Shown: piece by piece, positions 6,265-7,430 of the stretch
Layout of the letters: each line of letters begins with the position of its first letter
How positions within the stretch are numbered: the stretch's first letter is position 1
NCBI GenBank assembly: GCA_002400895.1
Contig: NVRO01000009.1
Span: forward strand, 2,554 to 9,983
Reading direction: 5' to 3'
Source of the DNA: Planctomycetota bacterium
Lineage (GTDB): Bacteria > Planctomycetota > UBA1135
Length of the DNA: 7,430 bases
Notes under the pieces: generated by a model
Databases searched by the model: none
What the model was told of the DNA's origin: nothing
What the model saw: only the letters and a program-made list of their open reading frames with translations
Program-made: the position numbers and the translations under genes

Positions 6265-7430
6265 ATTTAAAACTTCGGGCAATCGGATTGTCTGGTCTGG
6301 CCATAATTGTGCTGGCCTTGTCCATGGACATCTGGGACTTTGCCCGACAAGACCAGCGAGAATCAGTAATCTCACCGGAAGGATTGTCGCATCTTGTGCC
6401 GGGGCTCGGCATAGTTGAAACCGCATTCGTTGGTGATATTGAACTCACCCTCCAGGACAGCGACTTCAATCCGGCAACGGGCGAGAATGTTTTTTTCACG
6501 CGGCTGATGGTGCGGGGTCATGATCCCGTCTTTCAAGACCGCTTGATGATCTTGCCGGATGCGGAAATCACCCAATATGACCAAGCAGGAACAAGAGTGG
6601 TTTATCGTGCAAACACCGAGCTTGCGAAAATTCATTTGCGGCCCGACAGTGTCGGCCTTCAACTGGACGGTTCGCGCCCATGGCAACTGCAAAACCCAAG
6701 GATTGACCTGCACCTGACGGACCCGGCCGCACTTTTAACCACTGCACTTTTATTCCTTGATGCCGAGGCGGGAAAAATAAACACCAACGAAACATTTTCG
6801 CTTAGCGGCGGTGGCTTTGAGATTCGTGGCGAATCCCTCAAGATTGACATACCCTCGCGCAATTTCTTCTTCGGGGGAAAGGGAAAACATGTTTCGTGGA
6901 CAATTAACAACGCTGCAACAAAAAACTTGTGGTCGGGACAAGCAGATGGCCCCGGCAGCCTGCGTAGTAGTGCGGACAAATTGGTCTTTGAGCTGGAGGG
7001 AGATTCCTTGTGTCGGGTGCAAACCCCCGGCAAGGACACCCTTGACAGCTCCGCATTAAGTATCGAGTTTGGTAATTCATTATCTGCATGGGTGCCGCGC
7101 AGGGGGCGTTTTGTCGGACCCTGCACGATTCTTCCCGGAAACGAGCAGCAAGGAATTACCATAAGCAGCGGCGATGTCGTCCCGCAATGGGATGGAGAAG
7201 TTTTTACCGGAATGGAGTTGAGCGGCGCCCTTACCGTGGTTTTGCCGGATGGCTCGTGGGCAAGCTGTGATGACGGCGCCTGGATTGGCGCGGAGCAGGA
7301 AATCCAAATTTGGGGTGGAGTGGTTGGAGAACTGCCTAACGGTTCTTTTCGTGCCAATAGTTTTACCGCCGACCAGTCCGGGCTCCACGCCAACGGCAAT
7401 GTAATGTTCGCGGATGGCGGTGGAAGTTGC
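6261..7430 (+). CDS. lptC: LptC-like LPS export protein with extra OstA-like repeats, C-terminus cut off by the window edge
   Basis: An open frame of 390 codons begins at GTG 6261, overlapping the kdsC stop by 4 nt (GTGA), and runs past the right edge. Residues about 5-21 form one hydrophobic segment (LRAIGLSGLAIIVLALS) with a basic residue before it: a signal anchor as in LptC, the inner-membrane partner of LptB2FG that passes LPS to LptA. The rest is beta-rich with no further membrane segments. FSLSGGGFEIRGESLKIDIPS (179-199; key residues GGGFEIRG) followed by FFFGGKGKHVSWTI (202-215) resembles the 'G-G-x-x-y/e ... L-x-G-x-V' strands of LptC and LptA. Similar patterns recur at about 238-270 and at 365-385 (FTADQSGLHANGNVMF). 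LptC is usually about 190 residues, so this is a long form or an LptC-LptA/OstA fusion. Sequence similarity by eye is weak; the call leans on the anchor, fold pattern and position after kdsC. ATG at codon 22 is an unlikely start because it would remove the anchor. Confidence 0.72.
   Translation, partial: MNLKLRAIGLSGLAIIVLALSMDIWDFARQDQRESVISPEGLSHLVPGLGIVETAFVGDIELTLQDSDFNPATGENVFFTRLMVRGHDPVFQDRLMILPDAEITQYDQAGTRVVYRANTELAKIHLRPDSVGLQLDGSRPWQLQNPRIDLHLTDPAALLTTALLFLDAEAGKINTNETFSLSGGGFEIRGESLKIDIPSRNFFFGGKGKHVSWTINNAATKNLWSGQADGPGSLRSSADKLVFELEGDSLCRVQTPGKDTLDSSALSIEFGNSLSAWVPRRGRFVGPCTILPGNEQQGITISSGDVVPQWDGEVFTGMELSGALTVVLPDGSWASCDDGAWIGAEQEIQIWGGVVGELPNGSFRANSFTADQSGLHANGNVMFADGGGSC

Noticed and set aside
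6659..7399. Minus-strand open frame of 246 codons opposite lptC
   Set aside because: The plus-strand frame is open throughout, overlaps kdsC by GTGA and has a signal anchor. The minus frame is Pro/Ser-rich with no motif, typical of a shadow frame.
1..7430. Defence system, prophage, integrative element or CRISPR array
   Set aside because: No integrase, transposase, direct-repeat array, attachment site or tRNA was seen, and nearly all DNA is taken up by housekeeping and LPS genes.

Overview
The window looks like a core chromosomal region of a Gram-negative (LPS-bearing, Kdo-containing) bacterium with moderate GC content. It holds eight tightly packed protein genes and almost no intergenic DNA. 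I see no mobile elements, CRISPR arrays, rRNA or tRNA genes. The phylum cannot be fixed from sequence alone. The Kdo/LPS export genes show a diderm. The DVPCSNTGVL form of the RsmB motif and the M50 protease-scpA-trxA-fmt-rsmB order make me lean, weakly and from memory, towards the PVC group (Verrucomicrobiota or Planctomycetota).

The layout is two divergent gene clusters that meet at a very short gap (about 4730-4774). The leftward (minus-strand) cluster reads, in transcription order: site-2-type M50 membrane metalloprotease (4729-4049), scpA (4049-3132), trxA (3079-2756), fmt (2699-1725), rsmB (1732-407), and an unrecognised single-pass membrane protein that runs off the left edge (396-1). 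The first pair shares a TAATG junction and fmt and rsmB overlap by 8 nt, so the cluster is probably one transcript. It combines membrane proteolysis, chromosome condensation (ScpA of the SMC complex), thiol redox, initiator-tRNA formylation and 16S rRNA m5C methylation.

The rightward (plus-strand) cluster is kdsD (4775-5755), kdsC (5752-6264) and an lptC-like gene (6261-7430, cut by the right edge). KdsD makes arabinose 5-phosphate from ribulose 5-phosphate. KdsC removes the phosphate from Kdo 8-phosphate. The LptC-like protein would act in moving finished LPS across the periplasm. Both junctions in this cluster are 4-nt GTGA overlaps with GTG starts, which suggests translational coupling. 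kdsA, kdsB, lptA and lptB are not in the window; lptA and lptB would be expected to the right.

The points most worth a second look are: the unusually long LptC-like protein, which appears to carry extra OstA/LptA-like beta repeats; the tiny divergent control region with a TACAAT box and a 10-bp palindrome that would make kdsD leaderless; the general absence of Shine-Dalgarno sequences; and the unidentified membrane-anchored protein after rsmB. I found no convincing new multi-gene system.
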